NCBI GenBank assembly: GCA_945787015.1
Contig: CALZGM010000024.1
Location: forward strand, 1-50,900
From: an uncultured Roseburia sp.
GTDB lineage: Bacteria > Bacillota > Clostridia > Lachnospirales > Lachnospiraceae
DNA length: 50,900 bases
Direction: 5' to 3'
Numbering within the stretch: position 1 is the first letter of the stretch; the number at the start of each line of letters is the position of its first letter. The notes under the pieces were generated by a model. It was not told the origin of the DNA. It searched no databases and was given only the letters and a program-made list of their open reading frames with translations. The position numbers and the translations under genes were made by a program. Shown here in pieces: positions 41,249 through 50,845 of the stretch.

Positions 41249-43591
41249 ATGACATTAAAGGAGTTGGAAGTTGGTAAGACTGCAAAAATTGATGCTGTCG
41301 GGGGAGAAGGCGCCCTCAGACAGCATTTTTTAGACATGGGAGTGATACCGGGAGCAACGGTTTCCTTAATTAAGTATGCACCGATGGGAGATCCGATGGA
41401 ACTGGAAATCCACGGATACGGACTGACACTTCGTCTGGCAGACGCGGAAAAGATAGAAATTACTCCGATTGCGGCAGAAGTACAGGCAGCAAGAAAAGAG
41501 AAGAAAAAGAAAATCGAGCATCCGGGTTTGGGTGAAGGTGGAAAGTATCATTCGAAAAAAGAAGAAAATCCACTGCCGGATGGAACGAAACTGACCTTTG
41601 CATTGGCCGGTAACCAGAACTGTGGAAAGACAACACTGTTTAATCAGTTGACCGGTTCCAATCAGCATGTCGGCAATTTTCCGGGAGTCACAGTAGACCA
41701 GAAAAGCGGTGTTATTAGAGGACATAGTAATACTTTGGTAACCGATTTGCCGGGAATCTATTCTCTATCACCATATACCAATGAGGAAATTGTTTCCCGT
41801 CAGTTTATTTTGAATGAAAAGCCGACCGGTATCATTAACATCGTAGATGCGACAAATATTGAGCGAAACCTTTATCTGACCATGCAGCTTATGGAACTGG
41901 AAGTTCCGATGGTACTGGCGCTTAATATGATGGATGAAATGCGCGGAAACGGTGGTTCCGTACATATCAATGAGATGGAAGAATTCTTAGGAATTCCTGT
42001 GGTAGCAATCTCGGCATCAAAAAACGAAGGAATTACGGAATTAATTAACCATGCAGTGCATGTGGCAAAATATCAGGAAAGACCGGCCAGAACAGATTTC
42101 TGTGAGGAATCTGCAAATGGTGGGGCTGTACACCGCTGTCTCCATGGAATTATGAATCTGATTGAAGACCATGCGAAAAGAGCCGGTATTCCGGTTCGTT
42201 TCGCGACGACTAAGGTGGTAGAAGGTGACACAGCGATTTTAGAAGCCTTAGAGCTGTCTGAAAATGAAAAGGAAATGTTAGAGCATATTATCACGCAGAT
42301 GGAAGAAGAACGCGGTTTAGACAGGGCAGCTGCAATCGCAGACATGCGGTTTTCGTTCATTAAGAAACTGGTAGGAGAATGTGTGGTAAAGCCAAGAGAA
42401 AGCAAGGAACGAGAACGGAGTCAGAAACTGGACCAGATTTTGACCGGAAAGTATACAGCGATTCCGATGTTTATCGCCATTATGGCGGCTGTCTTTTTCC
42501 TGACCTTCAATGTCATCGGTGCATGGCTGCAGGGACTTTTAGAGGGAGGAATCGGCCATCTTACAGGTGTCGTAGATACTTTGCTTACGACATGGAAGGT
42601 AAACGGAACGCTGCATTCTTTGATTATAGATGGTATTTTTAATGGAGTTGGAAGCGTCATCAGCTTTTTGCCGATTATTGTAATCCTGTTTTTGTTCTTG
42701 TCCCTATTGGAAGACACCGGTTATATGGCACGTGTGGCATTTGTGATGGATAAGCTGCTTCGAAAAATCGGATTGTCAGGAAGAAGCATTGTGCCAATGT
42801 TAATCGGCTTTGGCTGTACGGTGCCGGGCGTTATGGCAAGCCGTACCTTACCGTCTGAGCGTGACAGAAAGATGACCATTTTGCTGACGCCTTTTATGAG
42901 CTGTACTGCAAAACTCCCGATTTACGGGTTCTTTTCCGAGGTGTTTTTCCCGGAACACAGCGGACTGGTTATGGTGTGCTTATACTTCTTGGGGATAGCA
43001 GTAGGAATTCTGGTAGCATTTGTCATGAAAAATACGGCGTTTAAGGGAGAGACGGTTCCATTTGTTATGGAACTTCCGAACTATAGAATGCCGGGCTTAA
43101 AAAATGTGCTACAGCTGATGTGGGAAAAGGCGAAAGACTTTTTACAACGTGCATTTACAGTGATTTTCCTTGCAGCGATTGTAATCTGGTTTTTGCAGAC
43201 CTTTGATCTTCATATGAATGTAGTAGCGGATTCGAAAGACAGTATATTGGCAATGGCAGCAGGCCTCATTGCACCGGTATTTGCACCAATGGGATTTGGT
43301 GACTGGAGAGTGGTGACTGCTTTGATTGCGGGTTTTATGGCAAAAGAAAGTGTCGTATCGACCTTATCTGTACTATATGGAAGCACAGAGGCACTGTTAG
43401 CATCTCTTTCTATACCGGCTGCGGCAGGACTTTTGGTATTTTGCCTGCTTTATACACCATGTGTGGCTGCAATTGCATCCATCAAGCGTGAGCTTGGCGG
43501 AAAGTGGGCAGCAGTAGTTGTATTGATGCAGTGTGCAATTGCCTGGATTTGTGCAGGAATTGTATCTTTGATTTTTGGAATGTTTCTATAA
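41249..43591 (+). CDS. feoB: Ferrous iron transporter, FeoA-FeoB fusion
   Basis: A 780-residue Fe(II) importer. An N-terminal FeoA SH3-like domain (1-75; FLDMGVIPGATVSLIKYAPM) is joined by a charged Lys/Glu linker to the FeoB G domain, with G1 GNQNCGKTT, switch region NFPGVTVDQKSG, G3 DLPGIYSLS and G4 NMMDE. A helical GDI region follows, then about eight membrane helices with the two gate motifs (PMLIGFGCTVPGVMASR and LLYTPCVAAI). FeoA and FeoB are usually separate genes; the fusion occurs in some clostridia. Tight coupling to the Fe-S genes upstream suggests an iron-handling operon. No Fur box is obvious upstream. Confidence 0.96.
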   Translation: MTLKELEVGKTAKIDAVGGEGALRQHFLDMGVIPGATVSLIKYAPMGDPMELEIHGYGLTLRLADAEKIEITPIAAEVQAARKEKKKKIEHPGLGEGGKYHSKKEENPLPDGTKLTFALAGNQNCGKTTLFNQLTGSNQHVGNFPGVTVDQKSGVIRGHSNTLVTDLPGIYSLSPYTNEEIVSRQFILNEKPTGIINIVDATNIERNLYLTMQLMELEVPMVLALNMMDEMRGNGGSVHINEMEEFLGIPVVAISASKNEGITELINHAVHVAKYQERPARTDFCEESANGGAVHRCLHGIMNLIEDHAKRAGIPVRFATTKVVEGDTAILEALELSENEKEMLEHIITQMEEERGLDRAAAIADMRFSFIKKLVGECVVKPRESKERERSQKLDQILTGKYTAIPMFIAIMAAVFFLTFNVIGAWLQGLLEGGIGHLTGVVDTLLTTWKVNGTLHSLIIDGIFNGVGSVISFLPIIVILFLFLSLLEDTGYMARVAFVMDKLLRKIGLSGRSIVPMLIGFGCTVPGVMASRTLPSERDRKMTILLTPFMSCTAKLPIYGFFSEVFFPEHSGLVMVCLYFLGIAVGILVAFVMKNTAFKGETVPFVMELPNYRMPGLKNVLQLMWEKAKDFLQRAFTVIFLAAIVIWFLQTFDLHMNVVADSKDSILAMAAGLIAPVFAPMGFGDWRVVTALIAGFMAKESVVSTLSVLYGSTEALLASLSIPAAAGLLVFCLLYTPCVAAIASIKRELGGKWAAVVVLMQCAIAWICAGIVSLIFGMFL

Positions 43592-43608
43592 AAAAGGAGA
43601 GTTATCAA

Positions 43609-45519
43609 TTGAAAAACGTAAATTATTCATCACCGGAATTTGAAAAAACATATACTTACACAGGAGCGGACCTTGGAGCAGTCTGGAGTGAAAAAGAAAC
43701 CAGATTCCGCGTATGGGCGCCAACTGCAGAGGCAGTAACTTTAAATCTGTATGAGAGTGGCACAGCAGGCACAGAGGATTTATTAGAAAAAATTTCTATG
43801 CAGCCTGATGTAAATGGAACATGGATTGCAGTAAAACCTGGCAATTTAAATCATGTGTACTATACATACTCTGTAACCATTGATGGAAAAGAAAAAGAAG
43901 CCTGTGACCCATATGCAAAAGCCTGTGGAGTGAATGGCAGACGTGCTATGGTACTGAATTTGGAGGAAACAGATCCGACAGACTGGGAGAACGATAAGGA
44001 CCCACATGCCGCAGAGCGGATTACCGATGCAATTCTCTATGAACTGCATGTAAGAGATGTGTCTATGGATGCTGCATCACAAATTGTAAATAAGGGAAAA
44101 TTTTTGGGACTGACGGAAACCGGAACAAAAACACCATCCGGACAGCCAACCGGCTTAGACTACATAAAAGAACTGGGAATTACACATCTTCATCTGCTTC
44201 CGTCTTTTGACTATGGCTCAGTTGATGAAGCAAGGCTTTCAGAGCCGCAGTTTAACTGGGGTTATGATCCGGTGAACTATAATGTGCCGGAAGGCTCCTA
44301 TGCGACAGACCCGTACCATGGTGAAGTTCGTGTCAGAGAAATGAAACAGATGATAAAGACACTTCACGAGAATGGAATTAGTGTAGTGATGGATGTGGTT
44401 TACAATCATGTACATGATGCGGAAAGTTTTTGTTTTAACATACTGGTACCGGGATATTTTTCCAGAATCGATGCAAACGGTATTTACTCAAATGGTTCCT
44501 TCTGTGGAAATGATACAGCCTCAGAACGTTCCATGGTGAAAAAATTTATTGTGGATTCCGTAAGCTACTGGGCAGACGAATATCATATTGACGGCTTTCG
44601 TTTTGACCTGGCCGGACTGATTGATACAGAAACAATCAATGCCCTGATAGCGGAAGTAGAGAAAAAACATCCGAACGTAATCTTTTACGGCGAAGGCTGG
44701 ACGATGCCAACCAACCTAACCAAAGCGGGGTATACGATGGCAACCCAGCTAAATTCCGATAAAACACCGAAGTTTGCGTATTTTAGCGATACGATTCGCG
44801 ATGGACTTAAGGGCAGCGTATTAAGAGAAGAAGAAACCGGTTACGTTACGGATAATTTTGAGACAACAGAGCAGATAAAGAAGTGTCTGCTTGGACAGGC
44901 AGACTGGTGCAAGTCTCCGTCCCAGACAGTAAATTATGCTTCCTGTCACGATAACAACACGCTGCTAGATCGGATTTCTATTAATATGCCAAATGCTTCT
45001 TTTGAAGAAAAAGTGGCCAGAAACAGGCTTGCGGCAGCAATCTATATGCTTTCACAGGGAGTTCCTTTTCTTCAGGCAGGAGAAGAAATATTGAGGACGA
45101 AGGTAGACGAGAGTGGAAACTTTGTAGAAAACAGCTACGCATCTTCCGACTTGGTAAATTGTATCAAGTGGAAGACTCTGGATGAGAAAATGTATCAGGA
45201 GACACTTGCCTACTATAAGGGGCTAATTCGGTTTCGGAAGGCACATGAAGAACTGCGTTATGCTACGGCAGAAGAAGTCGAGGCAAATGCAAAGTTTTTG
45301 GAAACCCCGTTTGCATATGTGATTGCATTGCAAGTAAAAAAGATACTTATGGTATTTAATCCATCAATGGAGGCAGTAGAAATTGAACTGCCGGAAGGAA
45401 GCTGGGATGTTTATGTGGATGCAGAGCATGCAGGAACAGAAAGCATAAAAACGATAGTAACAGGAATGGTTTCTGTTGATGCAATTTCTGCCATGGTTCT
45501 TGTAAATACAGCTCTTTAA
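43609..45519 (+). CDS. pulA: Type I pullulanase
   Basis: A 636-residue cytoplasmic GH13 debranching enzyme (no signal peptide) that hydrolyses alpha-1,6 linkages of pullulan or limit dextrins. An N-terminal CBM48-type domain (FRVWAPTAEAVTLNLYE) precedes the barrel with the pullulanase signature FNWGYDPVNYNVPEGSYATD, nucleophile Asp333 in DGFRFDLAGL, acid-base Glu362 in FYGEGW, and ASCHDNNTL. TTG 43609 is the start, supported by AAGGAG; the open frame extends back into feoB but without a site. It lies 17 bases after feoB, though the functions seem unrelated. Confidence 0.93.
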   Translation: MKNVNYSSPEFEKTYTYTGADLGAVWSEKETRFRVWAPTAEAVTLNLYESGTAGTEDLLEKISMQPDVNGTWIAVKPGNLNHVYYTYSVTIDGKEKEACDPYAKACGVNGRRAMVLNLEETDPTDWENDKDPHAAERITDAILYELHVRDVSMDAASQIVNKGKFLGLTETGTKTPSGQPTGLDYIKELGITHLHLLPSFDYGSVDEARLSEPQFNWGYDPVNYNVPEGSYATDPYHGEVRVREMKQMIKTLHENGISVVMDVVYNHVHDAESFCFNILVPGYFSRIDANGIYSNGSFCGNDTASERSMVKKFIVDSVSYWADEYHIDGFRFDLAGLIDTETINALIAEVEKKHPNVIFYGEGWTMPTNLTKAGYTMATQLNSDKTPKFAYFSDTIRDGLKGSVLREEETGYVTDNFETTEQIKKCLLGQADWCKSPSQTVNYASCHDNNTLLDRISINMPNASFEEKVARNRLAAAIYMLSQGVPFLQAGEEILRTKVDESGNFVENSYASSDLVNCIKWKTLDEKMYQETLAYYKGLIRFRKAHEELRYATAEEVEANAKFLETPFAYVIALQVKKILMVFNPSMEAVEIELPEGSWDVYVDAEHAGTESIKTIVTGMVSVDAISAMVLVNTAL

Positions 45520-45538
45520 TAGTAAAATGGGGGATAAG

Positions 45539-46057
45539 ATGAATTATTCAGGATTAAAAACATATTCAATTGAAAACGGAACCGGAATCCGGGTGTCTTT
45601 ATTTGTGTCCGGCTGCAGACATCATTGCAAAGGATGCTTTAATGAAGAAACCTGGGACTTTAATCATGGGGAACCCTTTACAGAAGAGGTGGAAAATCAG
45701 ATTATAGAGGCAATGGAACCGGATTATATGGCGGGAATTACGCTATTAGGCGGAGATCCCGCAGAACCGGAAAATCAGGCAGCATTACTGCCGCTTTTAC
45801 GCCGGATTAAAACGGAATTGCCGAAAAAAAATGTGTGGATGTACACCGGATATCTGCTGTCTGACTTTTTGCCGGGAAATCGTGCATACTGTGATGCAAC
45901 GGAGGAATTCTTACGTTGCTGTGATGTGGTTGTAGATGGCCCGTTTATTATGGAACAGAAGGACTTATCCATTAAATTCCGGGGCTCAAGGAATCAGCGA
46001 ATCATCGATATGGAAAAAACCATCGAGACAGGCAGCATTGTACTGTTAATGGAATAG
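45539..46057 (+). CDS. nrdG: Anaerobic ribonucleotide reductase activating protein
   Basis: A 172-residue radical-SAM enzyme that installs the glycyl radical on NrdD. The cluster motif CRHHCKGC (about 24-31) is the CxxxCxxC of the family, followed by FNEETWDF, the GGDPAEPEN loop (SAM contact GGD/E), MYTGYLLSDF and CDVVVDGPFI. GGGGGAT supports ATG 45539 rather than the ATG at 45527. It is encoded far from nrdD (24212) but within this window, and next to iron and Fe-S genes on which it depends. Confidence 0.95.
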   Translation: MNYSGLKTYSIENGTGIRVSLFVSGCRHHCKGCFNEETWDFNHGEPFTEEVENQIIEAMEPDYMAGITLLGGDPAEPENQAALLPLLRRIKTELPKKNVWMYTGYLLSDFLPGNRAYCDATEEFLRCCDVVVDGPFIMEQKDLSIKFRGSRNQRIIDMEKTIETGSIVLLME

Positions 46058-46076
46058 AGAAAGGAAAGAATTTATA

Positions 46077-46325
46077 ATGAAGTTTTCTTGGAAGGATTTG
46101 GTGGCGGCACTTTGCAGCTTGCTTGGAAGTCTTTCCTGGTTGTATATAGGAGGATTTCGTTTTCTTACCGGTCCGGTAAGAAAGCTGGTGGTGGCAAAGC
46201 TGGAAGGAAGCCTGACAATGGCATTGTTTATTGAGGATTGTTTTGAGGGATTTCTTTGCCTGACGCTTGCCGGAGCTATTTGGTGTGTCTGGTATATGCT
46301 GGAGAGTTATTTTAGCAGAAAATAA
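46077..46325 (+). CDS. Small membrane protein, family not recognised
   Basis: An 82-residue protein with AGAAAGGAAAG before the ATG and two hydrophobic segments (about 8-28 and 48-76). The intervening loop FRFLTGPVRKLVVAKLEGSL is basic. No motif is recognised. It lies 19 bases after nrdG and 9 bases before the methyltransferase gene, so it is probably part of the same transcript. Confidence 0.6.
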   Translation: MKFSWKDLVAALCSLLGSLSWLYIGGFRFLTGPVRKLVVAKLEGSLTMALFIEDCFEGFLCLTLAGAIWCVWYMLESYFSRK

Positions 46326-46334
46326 AGGAAGATT

Positions 46335-47816
46335 ATGGTAAATAAATACGTAGAGAATTTGGAGAAAAAAGAAAATCCAAGAGAGGCTTTAAGCAAGCTT
46401 CGCAGTCTGATAAAGGAAGAGGAGCAGAGAACTGCACTGATACAGTTAATTGGAAACGGCGATGTACTGGTTTCCTATTTGACACATGAGGATGCAAAGA
46501 CCAGAAAAAATGCGGCGCTTCTCATCGGTGATTTGCAGCTGCAGGAAGCACTTTTGATGCTTAAAACTGCTTATGAACAGGAAACAACGCTTTTTGTAAA
46601 AAGTTCTTATCTGACTGCGATGTCAAAGCTTAACGTGACAGATCTGTTAGGATTTTTCAAGGAACAAAGAGAACGTCTGCTGACATCGGAACCGGCGGAA
46701 GAAGATAGAAAGCATGTCAGTGAGGAATTACACGAGCTTTATGCGATTATATCAAGAATAGAAGGTAGAAAAAAACATACTTTTTGTGGATTGAAAAAGC
46801 CACATGAGATTTTACTTTCCACAAATAGAGAGCAAAGGGAAGTGACCTTGGGCGAAGTATCAGAGCTTTCAAAGGCAGTACAAAGGCGTGTGGAACTGCA
46901 TCCTTTGGGAGTAATGGTGTACACAAAAGATGTATTGCCGTTTACGACCTTACGAACCTATCGGGAGCTATTATTCCCTCTTTTGGAAAAGGTTTCTGAA
47001 AAACCGAGAGAAGCAGCGGAGCAGTTGTGGAATAGTGGATTACTTGAATTTTTACAGGAATGTCATAGGCAGGAGGCACCATTTGCATTTCGTGTGGAAG
47101 TAAAAGATGTCACACCGCAGACAGAATACGCAAAAAAACTTTCGTTAGCATTAGAACAGTTATCGAATGTAATGCTTGTAAATGACGCGAAGGATTATGA
47201 AGTGGAGATTCGACTGCTCGCCACGAAAGAAAATGGATATACAGCATTTTTACGTTTAAAGACAATTCCGATGCATAGATTTTCTTATCGTAAAAATGCC
47301 ATTGCCACGTCGATTCATCCGGCGGCGGCAGCGATGATGATGCGTCTGGCCAAACCTTATCTAAAAGAAAATGCACAGATTCTGGATCCTTGCTGTGGCG
47401 TGGGGACAATGTTGATTGAGCGTGACATCTGTGTGCCTGCAAGAGAAATATACGGAATAGACCTATTTGGGGATGCGATTTCCGGTGCCAGGGAAAATGC
47501 CAGCCTTGCAGGAGAAGAAATTCATTTTATTCATCGCGATTTTTTTGATTTTAAACATGAGTATCTTTTTGATGAAATCATAACAAATATGCCTGTACGT
47601 GGGAAAAAGAGCAAAGAGGAAGCGGATGCTTTTTATGGTTCCTTCTTTCAAAAAGCAGCTCCTCTTCTGGTAAGTCATGGAAAGCTGATTCTGTATACAA
47701 ATGAAACAGGTTTTGTAAAGAAGCAGTTACGACTGCATGAGGAATATCATCTGCTACAGGAATTTTGCATACGAAAGAAAGAACAGTTTTATTTATACAT
47801 CATAGAGAGAAGATAA
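46335..47816 (+). CDS. HEAT-repeat plus class I SAM-dependent (RNA-type) methyltransferase
   Basis: A 493-residue protein. Residues about 1-150 are alpha-helical repeats of HEAT/PBS-lyase type (ALLIGDLQLQEALLMLKTAY). A middle region (150-310) may be a THUMP-like or RNA-recognising domain, and 310-493 is a Rossmann methyltransferase with motif I LDPCCGVGTMLIE, acidic motif II YGIDLFGDAI, and motif IV TNMPVRG in place of the NPPY/DPPY of base methyltransferases. It resembles the Trm11/RlmL-type THUMP methyltransferases, suggesting an RNA guanine-N2 target, but the NMPV variant and HEAT fusion leave the substrate open. It follows the small membrane gene by 9 bases. Confidence 0.78.
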   Translation: MVNKYVENLEKKENPREALSKLRSLIKEEEQRTALIQLIGNGDVLVSYLTHEDAKTRKNAALLIGDLQLQEALLMLKTAYEQETTLFVKSSYLTAMSKLNVTDLLGFFKEQRERLLTSEPAEEDRKHVSEELHELYAIISRIEGRKKHTFCGLKKPHEILLSTNREQREVTLGEVSELSKAVQRRVELHPLGVMVYTKDVLPFTTLRTYRELLFPLLEKVSEKPREAAEQLWNSGLLEFLQECHRQEAPFAFRVEVKDVTPQTEYAKKLSLALEQLSNVMLVNDAKDYEVEIRLLATKENGYTAFLRLKTIPMHRFSYRKNAIATSIHPAAAAMMMRLAKPYLKENAQILDPCCGVGTMLIERDICVPAREIYGIDLFGDAISGARENASLAGEEIHFIHRDFFDFKHEYLFDEIITNMPVRGKKSKEEADAFYGSFFQKAAPLLVSHGKLILYTNETGFVKKQLRLHEEYHLLQEFCIRKKEQFYLYIIERR

Positions 47817-47835
47817 AGTATGAGGTAGGGGATAC

Positions 47836-50487
47836 ATGGCTTTTTCAATCAAAACGAGAGAAGAGAAAAAAGCAAAAGAAAATTTTGGACTGGTAGATGC
47901 CGGGCTTTTACAGGAGCTTCAGGATCATTTTTGTGATGCAAATAATATGTATCTGGCTTGTATCAGTAAAAAACAGGGGGTTATTACAAAGGCTTATGGT
48001 TCACGGGAAGAACTTTTGTATATCCACAGTAAGGTAAATATGGATATGCATATGCAGCTTTTAAACCGCCTGATTAACAGTAATATTGAGAATGTGATTG
48101 AGATGAACTGCGGACAGAATATTACCAGAATGTGCGGTGTAGCAGTCCGTGTTAAGGGGGAAATCATTGCTATTTGGATTGCGGTAGGAATTATGGAGGG
48201 GTCTGATGATAAGATTCCGGAGTATATGCAGTGTACAACGCCCGACCGCTTTTATAAGTCTATTGAGTTTTTAGAAACCCTTTCCAAACAGATATTTGCT
48301 GTAAAACAGGAAGAGCAGATGGCACAGGAAGCCTTTTTAATTAGCCGTGCCCAAGAAACGAAGATGGAGGAACAGCTTCGCCGTAACGAAGTAATGACTT
48401 CCGTCGTAAAAATGTTGGAATCAGAGAATGAATTTACAAAAATTGCAGATGATATTTTGCGCAGTGTCAGTGAGTATCTGGGTATTTCAGATGCCTGCCT
48501 TTTGCGTGAAATTTCTTCGGGCAATGTAGTAGACATGATTTGCGAATATGCCGTAAATCAGGAAGAGCGTATGATAAATGCGTTTCAAAATGTAGAAAAA
48601 CGATATCTTCCGTTTTTTAATGGAAAACCATATATGATTTCGTCGAATTCTATGATGCCGGAGGAATTTCGTACGTTTTTCAACCGGTGTAAATTGATGG
48701 CGGGGGTATTCCTGCCGATTGAAATCAATGGTAAGTGCAGTATGTATCTGTGCTTCTTAGAGCGTAACAAGGAACTTATCTGGAATGTGAGCGACATTAA
48801 GCTTATGAATGACGTAAGGCGTATTGTGCAAACGATTCTTGTAAAGCGCATCGCCAAAAATTCTCTTGCCAGCTCTTATGCGTCTCTGGAAGCCATTTTG
48901 GAAAATGTAGGCTGTGGAATCTTTGTAAAAGACCCTGCAAACGGTCATGTTCTCTATACGAATCAGAAATTTGAAACTTCCTTTGAGAAGATTTTGAATA
49001 AATACGGAATTGACAAATATATAGAAAATGCACTTTTGTCAGAGAACGGCTATCAGGAATACTATTATGAGGATGAACAGAAATGGTTTGAATTTGACTG
49101 CAATCGGATTAAGTGGGTAGATGGCAGGGATGTAGAACTGAGCGCTATTTTTGATGTTACAGATAAGAAAAATTATCAGAAAAAAATTGAAAAACAGGCA
49201 AACCATGATTTTCTGACAGGACTTTATAACCGTATTCGCTGTGAACAGGATTTGGCACGCTGCCTTAACAGTACGATTGAGAATGGTACAGAAGGTGCTT
49301 TTTTGTATATAGATTTGGATGACTTTAAGCATATCAATGATGGTCTTGGTCATCATTATGGGGATATTCTGCTGCAAAATATAGCTAAGCAGCTTGCAAT
49401 GATTCCAAGTGTTGAGAACAATTGTTATCGAGTAGGAGGCGATGAATTTGCAATCATTGTGCAGCATCATCACTATCCAATGCTTTATAAAATTATTGAG
49501 GATATCGAGAATCTTTTTTCAAAACCATGGATGCTGAAGGGAACAGAGTATTATTGCACTATGAGTATGAGTGTGGTTCGGTTCCCAACAGAAGGAGACA
49601 ATTTTGAAACGATTATAAAGAAAGCGGATGCAGCGCTTTTTGATGCAAAGGATTCCGGAAAGAACCGTGTCATTTTCTATGATGAGAATATTGAGACAGG
49701 TTCTTATAAGCGTTTGGATTTGGAAAAGAATATGAGAAATGCGACCAGAAGTCGCATAGAGGAATTCGAGGTATATTATCAGCCGGTAGTAGATGTGTCC
49801 AAAACAGGAAATCCGTGTATCGGTGCAGAAGCACTGGTGCGTTGGAATTCCAGTGAGATGGGATTTATTTCACCCGGTGATTTTATACCACTGGCAGAGT
49901 ATTTGGGATTAATTATTCCTATTGGCGAGCATGTGCTGCGTGAAGCCTGTCAACGATGCAAATACTGGAATGACATGGGACAACCGGATTTTAGCGTGAA
50001 CGTGAACTTGTCTGTTGTGCAGTTACTGCAGTCGGACATTGTGGAGGTAATCAGACGTGCAATTTCAGACACGGGAATTATTCCGGAACATTTACATCTG
50101 GAGGTAACAGAAAGTCTCGCAGTCAATGATATGGAACGCATGAAGAAAATACTTGCGGACATTAAAGGGTTGGGAGTAAAGGTTGCACTTGATGATTTTG
50201 GAACGGGTTATTCTTCTTTAAATCATATTCGTGAGATGCCGATTGATATCATAAAGATTGACCGCTGTTTTATTATCGATATTGGAAAAGACAGCTATTC
50301 CAATGCTTTTGTAAAAATGGTCACAGAACTGGCACGTGCCATTGATGTGGTAACCTGTGTGGAAGGGGTAGAAGAAGCAGAACAGGTGAAATTATTAAAG
50401 GAAATGAATGTGCAGCTGATTCAGGGATTTTATTTTGGAAAACCGATGGAAGCAGAAATGTTTGAAAAGAAATATTTGTGGGAGTAG
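47836..50487 (+). CDS. GGDEF-EAL protein with PocR-like, GAF-like and PAS domains
   Basis: An 883-residue c-di-GMP enzyme without obvious membrane helices. The N-terminus (about 18-150, LLQELQDHFCDANNMYLACI) resembles the PocR ligand-binding domain, followed by a GAF-like region (185-340), a PAS domain (about 350-440, ILENVGCGIFVKDPANGHVL), GGDEF with intact motif GGDEF at 534-538, and EAL with intact EALVRW at 665-670, LDDFGTGYSS, the following KIDRCF and VEGVEEAEQ, and QGFYFGKP. Both the cyclase and the phosphodiesterase sites look complete, so either activity is possible. The TAG stop is immediately followed by a repeat element. YjfB nearby fits a motile organism. Confidence 0.93.
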   Translation: MAFSIKTREEKKAKENFGLVDAGLLQELQDHFCDANNMYLACISKKQGVITKAYGSREELLYIHSKVNMDMHMQLLNRLINSNIENVIEMNCGQNITRMCGVAVRVKGEIIAIWIAVGIMEGSDDKIPEYMQCTTPDRFYKSIEFLETLSKQIFAVKQEEQMAQEAFLISRAQETKMEEQLRRNEVMTSVVKMLESENEFTKIADDILRSVSEYLGISDACLLREISSGNVVDMICEYAVNQEERMINAFQNVEKRYLPFFNGKPYMISSNSMMPEEFRTFFNRCKLMAGVFLPIEINGKCSMYLCFLERNKELIWNVSDIKLMNDVRRIVQTILVKRIAKNSLASSYASLEAILENVGCGIFVKDPANGHVLYTNQKFETSFEKILNKYGIDKYIENALLSENGYQEYYYEDEQKWFEFDCNRIKWVDGRDVELSAIFDVTDKKNYQKKIEKQANHDFLTGLYNRIRCEQDLARCLNSTIENGTEGAFLYIDLDDFKHINDGLGHHYGDILLQNIAKQLAMIPSVENNCYRVGGDEFAIIVQHHHYPMLYKIIEDIENLFSKPWMLKGTEYYCTMSMSVVRFPTEGDNFETIIKKADAALFDAKDSGKNRVIFYDENIETGSYKRLDLEKNMRNATRSRIEEFEVYYQPVVDVSKTGNPCIGAEALVRWNSSEMGFISPGDFIPLAEYLGLIIPIGEHVLREACQRCKYWNDMGQPDFSVNVNLSVVQLLQSDIVEVIRRAISDTGIIPEHLHLEVTESLAVNDMERMKKILADIKGLGVKVALDDFGTGYSSLNHIREMPIDIIKIDRCFIIDIGKDSYSNAFVKMVTELARAIDVVTCVEGVEEAEQVKLLKEMNVQLIQGFYFGKPMEAEMFEKKYLWE

Positions 50488-50490
50488 GGG

Positions 50491-50842
50491 TATTTAGTGC
50501 AGAATTTGATTTGAATTCTTTTTCGCTTTTTATGTAAATTCTTTGATTTTAGTGCCCTCATATGGTTTTTCTGATTTAAAAAGTATCTATAGAGATTTTT
50601 TTATCTTCCAGGAACTTTTTGTGTAGTTATGTAAACCATTGCAGCCTTATTTCGTATCTAAAAGTTACTATACAGAAAAATTCAACTCCAAGGAACCTAT
50701 TTTTAGAGATTTCGGTTCCTGACGCATCAATTTTTTTGTATAGTAACTTTTTCCGCTATTTTTAAGGAAATTTTGCTGCTTTTTCTTTAAAAAAGTTTCT
50801 AGGAACTCTATTTTTTTCTATAGTAACTTTAATGAGCGGAAG
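50491..50842. repeat. AT-rich repeat region with a half of a type II palindromic element
   Basis: The region starts right after the GGDEF-EAL stop with TATTTAGTGCAGAATTTGAT and then TTCTTTTTCGCTTTTTATG, matching the left arm of the element at 16354, but no complementary right arm follows. Instead there are short repeats of the type GGAACyTwTTTTT and CTATAGTAACTTT. No gene is seen in the 413 bases from 50488 to the window end. Confidence 0.7.
50660..50751. repeat. Nested inverted repeat inside the 50.5-kb repeat region
   Basis: AAAAGTTACTATACAGAAAA at the left pairs with its complement at the right (one mismatch), enclosing AAGGAACC ... GGTTCCT. A third, direct copy of the right arm (TATTTTTTTCTATAGTAACTTT) lies at 50808-50829. 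Confidence 0.75.
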
Positions 50843-50845
50843 GGG

